A stretch of 64,000 bases of DNA from an uncultured Eubacteriales bacterium (GTDB lineage: Bacteria; Bacillota; Clostridia; Oscillospirales; Oscillospiraceae), in the NCBI GenBank assembly GCA_900317855.1, contig ONIG01000004.1, positions 1 to 64,000 on the forward strand, given 5' to 3'. Of this stretch, positions 1 through 8,945 are shown in pieces. Numbering within the stretch: position 1 is the stretch's first letter; every line of letters starts with the position of its first letter. Made by a program: the position numbers and the translations under genes. The notes under the pieces were generated by a model. That model saw nothing but the letters and a program-made list of their open reading frames with translations, did not search any database and was not told where the DNA came from.

Positions 1-1
1 C

Positions 2-124
2 CTGAAGCAGGCCATCGAGCACGTGCTGAAGTTCAAAGTCGTTGAGCTGAAGACCGACCCGCAGCTGATGGGCGCTCTGGGCGCTGCCGAGTACGCTCGC
101 CAGAAGGGTCTCGCCAAGAAGTAA
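2..124 (+). CDS. C-terminal end of an acyl-CoA dehydratase activase-like protein (partial)
   Basis: Only the last 40 codons are in the window, ending at TAA 122-124. The visible tail contains DPQLMGALGAAEYA, which resembles the conserved C-terminus of the BadF/BadG/BcrA/HgdC ATPase family. These ATPases activate 2-hydroxyacyl-CoA dehydratases or benzoyl-CoA reductases by ATP-driven electron transfer through a [4Fe-4S] cluster. The nucleotide-binding and cysteine motifs lie outside the window, so the assignment rests on the tail alone. It is followed by a strong terminator and so ends its transcription unit. Confidence 0.55.
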   Translation: MKQAIEHVLKFKVVELKTDPQLMGALGAAEYARQKGLAKK

Positions 125-147
125 TCGCTTCTGAAATCGCCCCAAAA

Positions 148-183
148 GAGGGAGAATCGCCTGGTTCTCCCTCTTCTTTTTTT
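148..183 (+). terminator. Intrinsic terminator after the activase-like gene
   Basis: GAGGGAGAA (148-156) pairs with TTCTCCCTC (165-173) across an 8-nt loop and is followed by a T-rich run. Confidence 0.85.
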
Positions 184-364
184 GGCAGAAATACAAAGTG
201 CACGATTCCAACGAAAATTTTATAAAAAAATTCATCGTTTTTGCAAGAAGTATTTGCTTTTATGATCAGATTAGTTTAATATATGTACGTCATTAAGACA
301 GTTGACCGACGTATGGAAGAGAGAGCGCCGGCCAAAGCCCAAAATATTAGGAGTGAGAAAAACC

Positions 365-2497
365 ATGGATAACCTATTCTGGATCGGCTTCGTCGGAGCC
401 GCGCTCGCCCTGATTTTCGCCTACCTGCAGAAGTGCAAAGTTATGAAGTGCTCTGAGGGCGACGAAAAGATGGTCAAGATCGCTTCTTCGATCCGCGCCG
501 GTGCCAACGCCTACCTGAAGCAGCAGTATTCCACTGTTGCAAAAGTGTTTGCAGTCGTATTTGTCATCCTGCTGATCATTGCCTTTGCTTCCAAGGGTCA
601 GATGCTCTCCAGAGTGACGCCGTTTGCCTTCCTGACCGGTGGTATCTGGTCGATGCTCGCCGGCCTGATCGGCATGAAGATTGCTACCGCCGCCAATGCC
701 CGCACGGCCAACGCCGCGCACGAGAGCCTGAACCACGGCCTGAACGTTGCCTTCTCTTCCGGCACGGTCATGGGCTTCACGGTCGTCGGCCTCGGCATTC
801 TGGACATCACGCTCTGGTTTATCGGCCTGCGCTACATTGGCAAGATCACCGATCCCACCGTGCTTGCCAACATCATGGTCATGAACGGCATGGGCGCTTC
901 CTTCATGGCGCTGTTCGCCCGTGTCGGCGGCGGCATCTACACCAAGGCTGCTGACGTCGGCGCCGACCTCGTCGGTAAAGTCGAAGCCGGTATTCCGGAA
1001 GATGACCCGCGTAACCCCGCGACCATCGCGGATAACGTTGGCGATAACGTCGGCGACGTTGCCGGTATGGGCGCTGACCTGTACGAGTCCTATGTCGGCT
1101 CCATCCTTGCCACCTTCGCGCTGAGCGCCGCCGCCAACTACGGCTGGAGCGGCATGCTGCTGCCCGTCGCGCTGGCAGTCTGCGGCATTGTCTGCTCGCT
1201 GATCGGCTCCTTCCTCATCAAGACGAAGGAAGACGCCACCCAGATGTCCCTGCTCAAGAGCCTGCGCACCGGCACCTACACGGCTGCCGCCCTTTCCGCT
1301 GTGCTCGCCCTGCCCCTGTCCTACCTGATTCTCGGACCCGAGCAGCACTGCTGGGGCGTCTACGTTGCGATCCTCTGCGGCCTGATCGGCGGCTGCGCCA
1401 TCGGCTACTTCACCGAGTACTACACCTCTGACAACTATAAGCCCACGCAGCAGCTGGCCGCCGCTTCCGAGACCGGCTCCGCCACGATCATCATCGGCGG
1501 TATCTCTCTGGGCCTGAAGTCCACCATGGCTTCCATTCTGATCGTTTCCGTCGCTATCCTGCTCAGCTACTTCTGCGCAGGCGGCACCACCACGATCATC
1601 GACGCCAGCGGCGCGTTCACCGCTGAGTTCAACCAGGGCCTGTACGGCATCGGCATTGCCGCTGTCGGCATGCTCTCCACCCTCGGCATCACCCTTGCGA
1701 CCGACGCTTACGGCCCCGTGGCCGACAACGCCGGCGGCATTGCCGAGATGTCCGGTCTGCCGGAAGAAGTCCGCGACCGTACCGACGCGCTTGATTCCCT
1801 TGGCAACACCACTGCTGCCACCGGCAAGGGCTTCGCGATCGGCTCTGCTTCCCTGACGGCTCTGGCGCTGCTCGTGTCCTACGTCAACATCGTGCAGACC
1901 CGCACGCCCGAGACCCTCAACTTCACGCTGACGAGCCCGTCCGTCCTGGTCGGCCTGTTCATCGGCGCGATGCTCACCTTCGTTTTCTCCGCACTGACCA
2001 TGAGCGCTGTGCAGACCGCTGCGCAGTCCATCGTCGTGGAAGTGCGCCGTCAGTTCCGCGAGATCGTCGGTATCATGGACTACAAGGCAGACCCGGATTA
2101 TGCGGCCTGCGTCAGCCTGTGCACCAAGGGCGCCCTGCACGAGATGGTCGCCCCGGCGCTGCTGGCTGTTGTCGTTCCGATCGTCACCGGCCTGATCCTT
2201 GGACCCACCGGTGTTGTCGGTCTGCTCGGCGGTGTTTCCGTCACCGGCTTTGCGATGGCCGTGTTCATGTCCAACGCTGGCGGTGCCTGGGACAACGCGA
2301 AAAAGTATATTGAGCGCGGCAACCACGGCGGTAAGGGCAGCCCCCAGCACAAGGCGGCTGTCGTTGGCGATACCGTCGGCGACCCGTTCAAGGATACCTC
2401 CGGCCCGTCCCTGAACATCCTCATCAAGCTCTGCTCCACGGTCTCCATCGTGTTTGCAGGCCTGATCATCGCGTTCAACCTCATGAACGTGCTGTAA
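365..2497 (+). CDS. hppA: Membrane-bound pyrophosphatase (ion-translocating, K+-dependent type)
   Basis: Hydrolyses pyrophosphate and pumps H+ and/or Na+ across the cytoplasmic membrane. The 710-residue product has the expected many hydrophobic segments. Diagnostic motifs are visible: DVGADLVGKVEAG with DNVGDNVGDVAGMGADL in the middle (Mg-PPi-binding loops) and GDTVGDPFKDTSGPSLN near the C-terminus. GNTTAATGKG carries Ala where K+-independent enzymes carry Lys, so the K+-dependent subclass is inferred. I chose ATG 365 because AGGAGTG stands about 10 nt upstream; the frame is open back to a TTG at 302, but that start lacks a ribosome site. Monocistronic, ending at a strong terminator. Whether H+, Na+ or both are pumped cannot be read from the sequence with certainty. 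Confidence 0.96.
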   Translation: MDNLFWIGFVGAALALIFAYLQKCKVMKCSEGDEKMVKIASSIRAGANAYLKQQYSTVAKVFAVVFVILLIIAFASKGQMLSRVTPFAFLTGGIWSMLAGLIGMKIATAANARTANAAHESLNHGLNVAFSSGTVMGFTVVGLGILDITLWFIGLRYIGKITDPTVLANIMVMNGMGASFMALFARVGGGIYTKAADVGADLVGKVEAGIPEDDPRNPATIADNVGDNVGDVAGMGADLYESYVGSILATFALSAAANYGWSGMLLPVALAVCGIVCSLIGSFLIKTKEDATQMSLLKSLRTGTYTAAALSAVLALPLSYLILGPEQHCWGVYVAILCGLIGGCAIGYFTEYYTSDNYKPTQQLAAASETGSATIIIGGISLGLKSTMASILIVSVAILLSYFCAGGTTTIIDASGAFTAEFNQGLYGIGIAAVGMLSTLGITLATDAYGPVADNAGGIAEMSGLPEEVRDRTDALDSLGNTTAATGKGFAIGSASLTALALLVSYVNIVQTRTPETLNFTLTSPSVLVGLFIGAMLTFVFSALTMSAVQTAAQSIVVEVRRQFREIVGIMDYKADPDYAACVSLCTKGALHEMVAPALLAVVVPIVTGLILGPTGVVGLLGGVSVTGFAMAVFMSNAGGAWDNAKKYIERGNHGGKGSPQHKAAVVGDTVGDPFKDTSGPSLNILIKLCSTVSIVFAGLIIAFNLMNVL

Positions 2498-2509
2498 ATT
2501 CATGCATGG

Positions 2510-2544
2510 AAAAGCCCGTTGGCAGCTGCCAACGGGCTTTTTTT
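2510..2544. terminator. Bidirectional terminator between hppA and the rRNA methyltransferase
   Basis: A near-perfect palindrome (AAAGCCCGTTGGCAGC and its complement) flanked by A-run and T-run serves the convergent genes on both sides. Confidence 0.85.
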
Positions 2545-2552
2545 CGCCTATG

Positions 2553-3776
2553 TCAAACGATCTGGAAGAGATAGAACTTCAAATAATCCGTCTCCGGCAC
2601 ATTCCAGAGAATCGGATGATCCGGCCCCTGCTGACGTGCCTCGATCTGCCGCAGGGAGACCTGCGCGTCCTTAGCGGCGTCCGCCAGCATGGCGCGAAAG
2701 CGGTCATCCATCATGAAGTGTGAGCACGAGCAAGTGGCAAGATAGCCGCCGCGCGGCAGGATGCGCATGGCCTTGAGGTTGATCTCCTTGTAGCCGCGGA
2801 TGGCGTTGGCCACGGTTGCGCTGCTCTTGGTGAAGGCGGGTGGGTCGAGAATGATATAATCATATGTCCCGCGCTTTTGCTCAGCCAGCTTTGTGAGCAG
2901 ATCAAACACATCGGCACAGAGATACTCCACACGATCCTGCAGACCATTGAGCGCTGCGTTGCGCCGCGCGGTCGTGAGCGCGTCTTCGGATACATCCACC
3001 GATACGACAGATGCCGCGCCCGCCGCCGCGCAGTTGAGTCCGAAGGCCCCGGTGTGCGTGAAGCAGTCGAGCACATGCTTGCCCGGAGCAAGCCGGGCGG
3101 CCGCGCGGCGATTATACTTCTGGTCGAGGAAGAAGCCGGTTTTCTGCCCGTGGATGTAATCCACATCGTACAGGATCCCGTTTTCCCGAATCGTCACATG
3201 TCCGTCCAGGTCTGTCTGCAGACCATCCAGAGGCACAAAGCCGGTCCCCTGCTCCATGCCCTCTTTCTGCCGGAGTTTAACGTCGTTGCGCTCGTAGATC
3301 GCGTCGATTTGTTCCCCGCCTGCGCGCAGCGTCTGCAGCAGGAGCGTGAACAGCTGCACCTTGCGCAGCTCCATACCCAGCGAGAGTACCTGCGCGACCA
3401 GGATCGGGCCGAAGCGATCGACCGTCAGGCCCGGAAAACCGTCCGCCTCGCCGAAAATCAGGCGGCAGTTATCGGAATCCGGCCCCATGACCGTACGGCG
3501 GTAATCGACCGCATACTGGATGCGCCGCGCCCAGAACGCCTCATCGAAACGGTCATTCGCGTTGCGCGAGAGCACGCGCACGCGGATCTTGGACGCGCTG
3601 TTATAAAACCCGGCGCCGAGCCAATGGCCGCCGCGCGTGCACACATCCACGATCTGCCCGTTGCCGCAGGCGGCGTCCGCCTGCAGCACTTCGTCTGCAT
3701 AAACCCACGGATGACCGCTGCGCAGGCTGCGCGCCGCCTTATCCGTGATGAGAATTTTCGGATCATTTCGTTCCAT
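2553..3776 (-). CDS. RlmI-like class I SAM-dependent rRNA (cytosine) methyltransferase
   Basis: A 407-residue protein with an N-terminal PUA-like RNA-binding region (starting near residue 5, HPWVYADEV) and a C-terminal Rossmann-fold methyltransferase. VLDCFTHTGAFGLNCA is the SAM-binding motif I and DPPAFTKS is the catalytic-loop signature of the RlmI/YccW family, which makes 5-methylcytosine in 23S rRNA. A cysteine follows in LATCSCSHFM, as in that family. The target base is inferred from family only. It has its own sigma-A-type promoter divergent from the capA-like gene and shares a terminator with hppA. Confidence 0.88.
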   Translation of the reverse strand: MERNDPKILITDKAARSLRSGHPWVYADEVLQADAACGNGQIVDVCTRGGHWLGAGFYNSASKIRVRVLSRNANDRFDEAFWARRIQYAVDYRRTVMGPDSDNCRLIFGEADGFPGLTVDRFGPILVAQVLSLGMELRKVQLFTLLLQTLRAGGEQIDAIYERNDVKLRQKEGMEQGTGFVPLDGLQTDLDGHVTIRENGILYDVDYIHGQKTGFFLDQKYNRRAAARLAPGKHVLDCFTHTGAFGLNCAAAGAASVVSVDVSEDALTTARRNAALNGLQDRVEYLCADVFDLLTKLAEQKRGTYDYIILDPPAFTKSSATVANAIRGYKEINLKAMRILPRGGYLATCSCSHFMMDDRFRAMLADAAKDAQVSLRQIEARQQGPDHPILWNVPETDYLKFYLFQIV

Positions 3777-3805
3777 AGCATCTTCACTCCAAACAGTATC
3801 GCTCT

Positions 3806-3834
3806 ATTGTACCCCGAACGCGCCGCGCGGACAA
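3806..3834 (-). promoter_or_regulatory. Sigma-A promoter of the rlmI-like gene
   Basis: On the minus strand TTGTCC (3829-3834) and TACAAT (3806-3811) are separated by exactly 17 nt, about 30 nt from the start codon. Confidence 0.7.
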
Positions 3835-3849
3835 GAGCGAAATGCGATA

Positions 3850-3878
3850 TTTACATTTTCCGACCGGTCGTTTATAAT
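3850..3878 (+). promoter_or_regulatory. Sigma-A promoter of the CapA-like gene
   Basis: TTTACA (3850-3855), 17-nt spacer, TATAAT (3873-3878), 33 nt before the ATG at 3912. Confidence 0.8.
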
Positions 3879-3911
3879 ATTGTTATTAGTTTGTTTTGAA
3901 AAGGTGACGCC

Positions 3912-5018
3912 ATGAAGCTTTCCAAATCCGGTATTTTTTTGATCGTCGTGCTCGTGATCGCCATTGGCCTCGGCGCCTGGGTCACGGTCATGACCTGCAA
4001 TGTTCTGGCGAAGGACCCCATCACACTGCCCGACCGCGGCAGCGCTGCCGGTACGCCGCAGCCGGTGCAAAACGCCGATAAGCCGAAGGAGCCGGACACA
4101 TTTGTCATCTCCATGGTCGGCGACTGCACGCTCGCCTCGATCCAGACCGGGCGCGACTTTGACAGCTATATCGATAAAAATGGGACGTCCTGGCCCTTTT
4201 CCGGCGTTGTGGAGTATCTGAGTCAGGATGAATTCACACTGGCAAACCTCGAGTGCACGTTCTCGGATGAAAAGCTCAAGTCCTCTTCCCTGTTCTACTT
4301 CCGCGGCCCGTCGTCCTATGCGGACATTCTCGTGCAGGGCAGTGTTGAATGTGTCACGCTCGGCAACAACCACACGGACGACTTTGGCGCCAAGGGCGTC
4401 ACGGACACAAAGGCTGCACTTGACGCAGTTGGTGTACCGTGGGCGGCCGCCGGGGAATCCAAGGTGGTCACGACCGAGCATGGGCTGAAGATCGGCATCT
4501 ACTGTCCGGGGTGGACCGGCCTGAGCAAGAGCAACATCACCGCCGGTATGGAGAAGCTCAAGGACGCCGGTGCGGATATCCTGATCTTCGCACCGCACTG
4601 GGGCACGGAGGGCAGCTACAAGGTAACTGCAAATCAGGAATCCTTCGCTCACGCAGCCATTGACGCGGGCGCGCACATCGTTTTCGGCACCCACCCGCAC
4701 GTCCTGCAGAAGATGGAAGCCTACAATGGCGGCTATATCTTCTACAGCCTTGGCAACTTCAGCTTCGGCGGCAACACCGCCCCGCGCGACGTGGACACGG
4801 CCATCGCGCAGGTGACCGTGAAAAAAGACGGCAACAGCTGGACCGTCGAGGGGTATGACCTTATTCCCTGCCGCCTGTCGAGCACGGACAGCAAAAACGA
4901 CTACCGCCCGCGCCCGTACAAAGAGGACGAGGAGGGCTATGCGCGTGTGCTCAGCAAGCTCGATGGCTCCTGGACCGGCAGCGACCTGAATGTGGACTAC
5001 TCGTTCATGTACCGCTGA
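3912..5018 (+). CDS. CapA-family (PGA_cap) calcineurin-like metallophosphatase, membrane-anchored
   Basis: The 368-residue product begins with a short basic n-region and one hydrophobic segment (about residues 8-30), so it is probably exported and membrane-tethered. The rest matches the bacterial CapA / poly-gamma-glutamate-synthesis metallophosphatase fold: VGDCTLA, ANLECTF, LGNNHTDDFG, APHWGTEG, GTHPHVLQ and YSLGNFSF are the successive metal-binding and active-site motifs. No other poly-gamma-glutamate genes (capB, capC) are nearby, so capsule synthesis is not supported and the substrate remains unknown. The gene stands alone behind its own promoter. Confidence 0.85.
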   Translation: MKLSKSGIFLIVVLVIAIGLGAWVTVMTCNVLAKDPITLPDRGSAAGTPQPVQNADKPKEPDTFVISMVGDCTLASIQTGRDFDSYIDKNGTSWPFSGVVEYLSQDEFTLANLECTFSDEKLKSSSLFYFRGPSSYADILVQGSVECVTLGNNHTDDFGAKGVTDTKAALDAVGVPWAAAGESKVVTTEHGLKIGIYCPGWTGLSKSNITAGMEKLKDAGADILIFAPHWGTEGSYKVTANQESFAHAAIDAGAHIVFGTHPHVLQKMEAYNGGYIFYSLGNFSFGGNTAPRDVDTAIAQVTVKKDGNSWTVEGYDLIPCRLSSTDSKNDYRPRPYKEDEEGYARVLSKLDGSWTGSDLNVDYSFMYR

Positions 5019-5038
5019 TACATAAAAGTACCAAAAAC

Positions 5039-5064
5039 GGCCATCCGTCGATCGGCGGATGGCC
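5039..5064. other. Hairpin after the CapA-like gene
   Basis: GGCCATCCG ... CGGATGGCC forms a perfect stem 20 nt after the stop codon. There is no T-run, so it is at best a weak terminator or an mRNA 3'-end stabiliser. Confidence 0.5.
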
Positions 5065-5108
5065 AAGAATATGAATAGGATGAGATTCATACGCGTCATA
5101 CGCGCAAA

Positions 5109-5798
5109 ATGCTCGCACTATTATCAGCTTTTCTATGCGTTTTATCCATGTCCGCTTGCAGCGAATCAACTTCAACCGGAATATCATCGCTAAAATTGGT
5201 TGCTTCAAGCGGGCACGTCGAGCTTGATGCGGGTGACTCTGCAAAGGGCTACTTCAAGGTCGATGGCAAAAAGGATTTCTCCATTGACGATATCGAGTTC
5301 GTAAGCTCTGACCCCGCGGTGGCAACATTCGTTTACGACGAAACTGTGCTTGACACTTGTGTTTATTACAAGATTAATGCTCTATCGGCAGGAACAGCTA
5401 CAGTTTACGCTCAAACGAAAGACGGCAGATCGAAAACGGACGAGATAACGGTCACGGTATCAGGATATATCTACAAAGTCGCTGAGTTCGAAGACACGAG
5501 CACAAGCTCTGCGGAGCGGATGACACTTCGCGTTACGGCTTCTGAGGACTACCTCTATGCAATGTCAGACGAACAGCTATCTGATATGGCGAAATTCATT
5601 GCCAGCAGCTATACTCGATCGCACAAAATAAATGCGGTTGTGGTGTATCTATATTGTGACGGAGACGACACCAACGGTGCGTTCACGATTGCTTCCTGCA
5701 CATACGCTCCGTATGGTGACATTTCAAAGGCATCGGATGTTACGGCCGGTGACTACTCATCGTTTGATTACAATGTTTATGTCAATTCTGCTTCATAG
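5109..5798 (+). CDS. Putative lipoprotein with a bacterial Ig-like (BIG2-type) domain
   Basis: A 229-residue product with a hydrophobic N-terminus and lipobox-like LSMSAC (Cys about residue 17), suggesting lipidation and surface display. Residues 30-105 (SSDPAVATF ... LSAGTATVYAQTKDGRS) look like a BIG2 Ig-like domain; the rest is unrecognised. Base composition is visibly more AT-rich than the neighbours. The assigned start is doubtful: the signal peptide from ATG 5109 has no basic n-region, while ATG 5071 or 5080 in another frame encodes MNRMRFIRVIR immediately before it, so a one-base frameshift around 5106 may have split the signal peptide. Confidence 0.65.
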   Translation: MLALLSAFLCVLSMSACSESTSTGISSLKLVASSGHVELDAGDSAKGYFKVDGKKDFSIDDIEFVSSDPAVATFVYDETVLDTCVYYKINALSAGTATVYAQTKDGRSKTDEITVTVSGYIYKVAEFEDTSTSSAERMTLRVTASEDYLYAMSDEQLSDMAKFIASSYTRSHKINAVVVYLYCDGDDTNGAFTIASCTYAPYGDISKASDVTAGDYSSFDYNVYVNSAS

Positions 5799-5828
5799 AG
5801 AGACCTATATAGGAAAGCCGAATAACAT

Positions 5829-5860
5829 AAAAGAGCCTGTCGGCATCGGCAGGCTCTTTT
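5829..5860. terminator. Bidirectional terminator
   Basis: AAAAGAGCCTG pairs with CAGGCTCTTTT across a short loop, between the lipoprotein gene and the convergent repressor gene. Confidence 0.85.
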
Positions 5861-5894
5861 CATCAGACAGTATCATCACGAAAATCATTTCTTT

Positions 5895-6629
5895 TCAGTC
5901 CTGCGGCAGCGGGATCTTGCCCTTGAGCAGCACCTTGCCAAAGCAGCAAATGGTGATGCCGGACGAGGCGCTGATCGTCACATCCGCGTCCTTACGCGCA
6001 CGGTTGAGGGAGAACAGATAGACATTGCCGAGATAGTCCTGGCAATACTGCTTGCATTTCATGTCGCCGTCCACAAAGAACAGACCGATGTCCCCGTCGC
6101 AGATCGTGGCACCGCGCTTGACGAGCACGATCGAATCGTCGTGAATATAAGGCTCCATACTGTCGCCTGCGATGCGAACCGCGAAATCCGCCTCCGAATC
6201 TGCCGCGACGGTATAATCCTCATAGTCGTCCCCAAAGGCGGGCGAGGCATAGCCGGCTGCGGCCGGCGTCATATACAGCGGAATGATCTTATTTTGCTCC
6301 GGCTGCTGCTCGGCAGCCTGCAGACGCGCGCATTCGGCGTCCAGCAGCTGCAGGGTCACGAGGCGTCCGTGGTCATCCAGGCGGCGCAGCTTCCAGAGCG
6401 TCTCCCACTCCTCGGGCGTCGGCTGGTCGGTGCTGCCGGTGCCGCAAAATGTCTCCAGCGGGACATGCAGTGCGTCGCAGATGCGCAAAAGCAGTTCAAA
6501 ATCGATCTTCATATTGTCGCGCCGGATGATGCTGTAGAGCGTTTGCGCGGGCACCTGGATCTGCCGCGCGAACTCATTGACCTTGATCTCGCGTTCATCC
6601 AACAGTTTTTTGAGCGTGGTTCCGATCAT
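5895..6629 (-). CDS. HTH (XRE) transcriptional regulator with C-terminal S24/LexA-like peptidase domain
   Basis: The 244-residue protein joins an N-terminal helix-turn-helix (about residues 5-60; NEFARQIQVPAQTLYSIIR) to an S24 LexA/CI-type domain. AGDSMEP carries the presumptive nucleophile Ser and DMKCKQY the general-base Lys, so self-cleavage or phage-repressor-like regulation is possible. I start at ATG 6629, since AAAGGGG lies 7-8 nt upstream, rather than at the upstream in-frame GTG 6638. No phage genes adjoin it; it faces the aminotransferase gene across an AT-rich 200-bp interval, so it may control that gene or itself. Confidence 0.88.
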   Translation of the reverse strand: MIGTTLKKLLDEREIKVNEFARQIQVPAQTLYSIIRRDNMKIDFELLLRICDALHVPLETFCGTGSTDQPTPEEWETLWKLRRLDDHGRLVTLQLLDAECARLQAAEQQPEQNKIIPLYMTPAAAGYASPAFGDDYEDYTVAADSEADFAVRIAGDSMEPYIHDDSIVLVKRGATICDGDIGLFFVDGDMKCKQYCQDYLGNVYLFSLNRARKDADVTISASSGITICCFGKVLLKGKIPLPQD

Positions 6630-6743
6630 GCTGAACACCCCTTTGCCTCATCATCATATCGAATTTTTCGCTCTATGTCAAGAAATAAAAACAGCATTAA
6701 AAATTATGAAAACGAAAATTTCTTTCAGAATTCGTGGAAACGG

Positions 6744-6772
6744 TTTACTTTTCTATGAAAATGTGCTTAAAT
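6744..6772 (+). promoter_or_regulatory. Putative promoter of the aminotransferase gene
   Basis: TTTACT (6744-6749), 17-nt spacer, TTAAAT (6767-6772), in an AT-rich divergent region; the -10 match is modest. Confidence 0.45.
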
Positions 6773-6835
6773 AAGTCGAGATGTAATCGATGATTTTGTT
6801 CATCATTACCTGCAAAATAAGGAGGAAATTTAGAA

Positions 6836-8023
6836 ATGGTACAGTTTTCCAGCAGAATGAGTCAGCTGAAGGGTTCCGCGATCCGCGAGCTCCTTGCTCT
6901 GGCCAACAAACCGGAAGTGCTCTCGTTCGCCGGCGGCATGCCCGCTCCGGAGCTCTTCCCCGTTGACAAGATCAAGGCTGCGACCGACGCTGTCCTTGAT
7001 GAACAGGGCAAGGTCGCGCTCCAGTACTCCAGCACCAACGGTTTTGAGCACTTCCGTCAGCAGATCGCCGATCGCATGGAAGCGAAGCTCAATATCAAGA
7101 CCAGCGCTGATAACATCCTCGTGACCTCCGGTTCTCAGCAGGGTCTGGATTACTCGGCACGTGTTTTCTGCAACAAGGGCGATGTCGTCATCATCGAGAG
7201 CCCGTCCTACCTTGGCGCTCTGAACGCTTTCAAGGCTTGCGAGCCGAACTTTGTCGCCATCCCCACCGACGGCGACGGCATGATCATGGAAGAGCTCGAG
7301 AAAGTGCTTGCCACGACCGAGAACGTCAAGATGATCTATGTCATCCCCGACTTCCAGAATCCGTCCGGCCGCACCTGGCCGCTCGAGCGCCGCAAGCAGT
7401 TCATGGACATCATCAATAAGTACGAGATCCCCGTCGTTGAGGATAATCCCTACGGCGAGCTCCGCTTTGAAGGCGAGTACCTGCCCGCGCTCAAGAGCAT
7501 GGACACCAAGGGCCTCGTTGTCTTCCTCGGCACCTTCTCCAAGATTCTGGCGCCCGGCTACCGTCTGGGCTGGGTCTGCGCCGATGGCGAGATCCTCCAG
7601 AAGTACAACTTCCTCGCGCAGGCCGCATCTCTGCAGGCTTCCACCGAGGCACAGCTCGTTGTCTCCAAGTTCATCGACATGTTCGACCTCGACGAGCACG
7701 TTGCCACCATCCGTGCGTGCTACAAAAAGCGCCGCGACGTCATGATAGCGACCATGGAGCGCGAGTTCCCGCCCGAGGCGAAGTTCACGCACCCCAACGG
7801 CGGCCTGTTCACTTGGGTCGAACTGCCGGAGTACATCAACACCAACGTGATGGCGAAGCAGTGCCTGGCGCGCAACGTTGCCTACGTCCCGGGCGACGGC
7901 TTCTTCCCGGATGCTGGCCACAACAACTGCATCCGCCTGAACTATTCCTGCATGCCCGAAGAGAAGATTGAAAAGGGCATGACCATTCTGGGCGAGGTCA
8001 TCAAGGCCAACCTCAAGAAGTAA
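6836..8023 (+). CDS. PLP-dependent class I/II aminotransferase (2-aminoadipate / multi-substrate type)
   Basis: The 395-residue fold-type I enzyme transfers amino groups using pyridoxal phosphate. FAGGMPAPELFP, TSGSQQGLDY, PDFQNPSGRTW, EDNPYGELRF and FSKILAPGYRLGW (the PLP-binding Lys) are the motifs seen in the LysN/MocR-type aminotransferase subgroup. There is no N-terminal GntR domain, so it is an enzyme rather than a MocR regulator. AAGGAGG lies 10 nt before ATG 6836. Substrate is not determinable from sequence. Confidence 0.9.
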   Translation: MVQFSSRMSQLKGSAIRELLALANKPEVLSFAGGMPAPELFPVDKIKAATDAVLDEQGKVALQYSSTNGFEHFRQQIADRMEAKLNIKTSADNILVTSGSQQGLDYSARVFCNKGDVVIIESPSYLGALNAFKACEPNFVAIPTDGDGMIMEELEKVLATTENVKMIYVIPDFQNPSGRTWPLERRKQFMDIINKYEIPVVEDNPYGELRFEGEYLPALKSMDTKGLVVFLGTFSKILAPGYRLGWVCADGEILQKYNFLAQAASLQASTEAQLVVSKFIDMFDLDEHVATIRACYKKRRDVMIATMEREFPPEAKFTHPNGGLFTWVELPEYINTNVMAKQCLARNVAYVPGDGFFPDAGHNNCIRLNYSCMPEEKIEKGMTILGEVIKANLKK

Positions 8024-8034
8024 TTTCCCGATAT

Positions 8035-8069
8035 AAAAAGACCGTGTTCTCCGGAACACGGTCTTTTTC
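8035..8069. terminator. Bidirectional terminator between aminotransferase and HAD genes
   Basis: AAAAAGACCGTGTTC and GAACACGGTCTTTTT form a perfect stem with T-runs on both strands. Confidence 0.88.
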
Positions 8070-8071
8070 TT

Positions 8072-8893
8072 TCAATGCAGAACGTGCGCATACAGGAACG
8101 CCGCCACACCGTCGCGATCATTGGCTTCGGTCACATAGTCACAGACCGCGCGCACCTCTGATGCGGCATTGCCCATGGCAACGCTCGTACCGGCAGCACG
8201 CAGCATGCGCAGATCGTTGGAGCTGTCGCCGAAGGCGATGGTATCCGCAGCCGGGATGCCCAAGTGCTGCGCAAGCGCCAGCAGCGCCCTGCCCTTGTCC
8301 GCATTGGCCGCATTGAGCTCCAAATTGTTGCGGAAGGATGACGTGACCAGGATCTCCGGGAACGCCGCCGCGATCTCCGCCCGGGCGGTCTCCCGCTCGG
8401 CCATGTCACGAAAGCAGAGCTGCACCTTCTGGACCGGTTGGCCGTTTTTGCGTAGGAATGCCTTCAGATCATCCACCGGGGCGCGGGTCCGCCGCAGGAG
8501 CGTGACTACCTCCTCATCGGAATTATAATAGCGCACCCGCTCCAGAAACGACCGATCCACCCAGCCGGTGTCGTTCCAGTAGCAGTCATACATCGCATCA
8601 TAACGCCCGGCAAAATCGAGCAGACGCAGGCAGGTGTCGAGCGCGATCTCCGCGCGCAGGAGCGCCTCCCCGGTGCGCGTGTCCGAAACCTTTGCGCCGT
8701 TGATGGTAATGGCGTAGTGCAGAAACGGGAACGCCATCACCTGCTCCGGGATCGCCCGGAGGGCGCGTCCGGTCGCGGGGACGATCACGTGCCCCTGCCC
8801 GGCCGCAAGCGAAAGCGCGGCAAAATTCCGCTGGGAAACGACCTTATCCGAATTGAGCAGAGTCCCGTCCAGATCCAGAGCGATCAGCTTCAT
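8072..8893 (-). CDS. Cof-type HAD-IIB family hydrolase
   Basis: A 273-residue phosphatase-like protein. LDLDGTLLNSDK holds the nucleophile Asp of motif I; TGRALRAIP is the motif II region; GDSSNDLRML is the motif IV metal-binding site near the C-terminus. The cap type (large insert between motifs) fits HAD-IIB Cof-like sugar-phosphate or nucleotide phosphatases. ATG 8893 is preceded by AGGAGG; the longer in-frame extension upstream lacks a ribosome site. Monocistronic. Confidence 0.9.
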   Translation of the reverse strand: MKLIALDLDGTLLNSDKVVSQRNFAALSLAAGQGHVIVPATGRALRAIPEQVMAFPFLHYAITINGAKVSDTRTGEALLRAEIALDTCLRLLDFAGRYDAMYDCYWNDTGWVDRSFLERVRYYNSDEEVVTLLRRTRAPVDDLKAFLRKNGQPVQKVQLCFRDMAERETARAEIAAAFPEILVTSSFRNNLELNAANADKGRALLALAQHLGIPAADTIAFGDSSNDLRMLRAAGTSVAMGNAASEVRAVCDYVTEANDRDGVAAFLYAHVLH

Positions 8894-8912
8894 AAGCACC
8901 TCCTGAAATAAG

Positions 8913-8943
8913 AAAATCCTGTGTTCAAAGAACACAGGATTTT
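8913..8943 (-). terminator. Terminator of the Met-Glu-Val tRNA operon
   Basis: AAAATCCTGTGTTC pairs with GAACACAGGATTTT; on the minus strand it follows the tRNA-Val gene by 3 nt. Confidence 0.85.
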
Positions 8944-8945
8944 GC

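Noticed and set aside
374..2503. A 709-codon minus-strand ORF opposite hppA, and similar long ORFs such as 44914-47958 opposite rsgA/prkC
   Set aside because: They are antisense frames of GC-rich coding genes with strange, repetitive composition and no recognisable domains or ribosome sites; the genes on the other strand have clear motifs.
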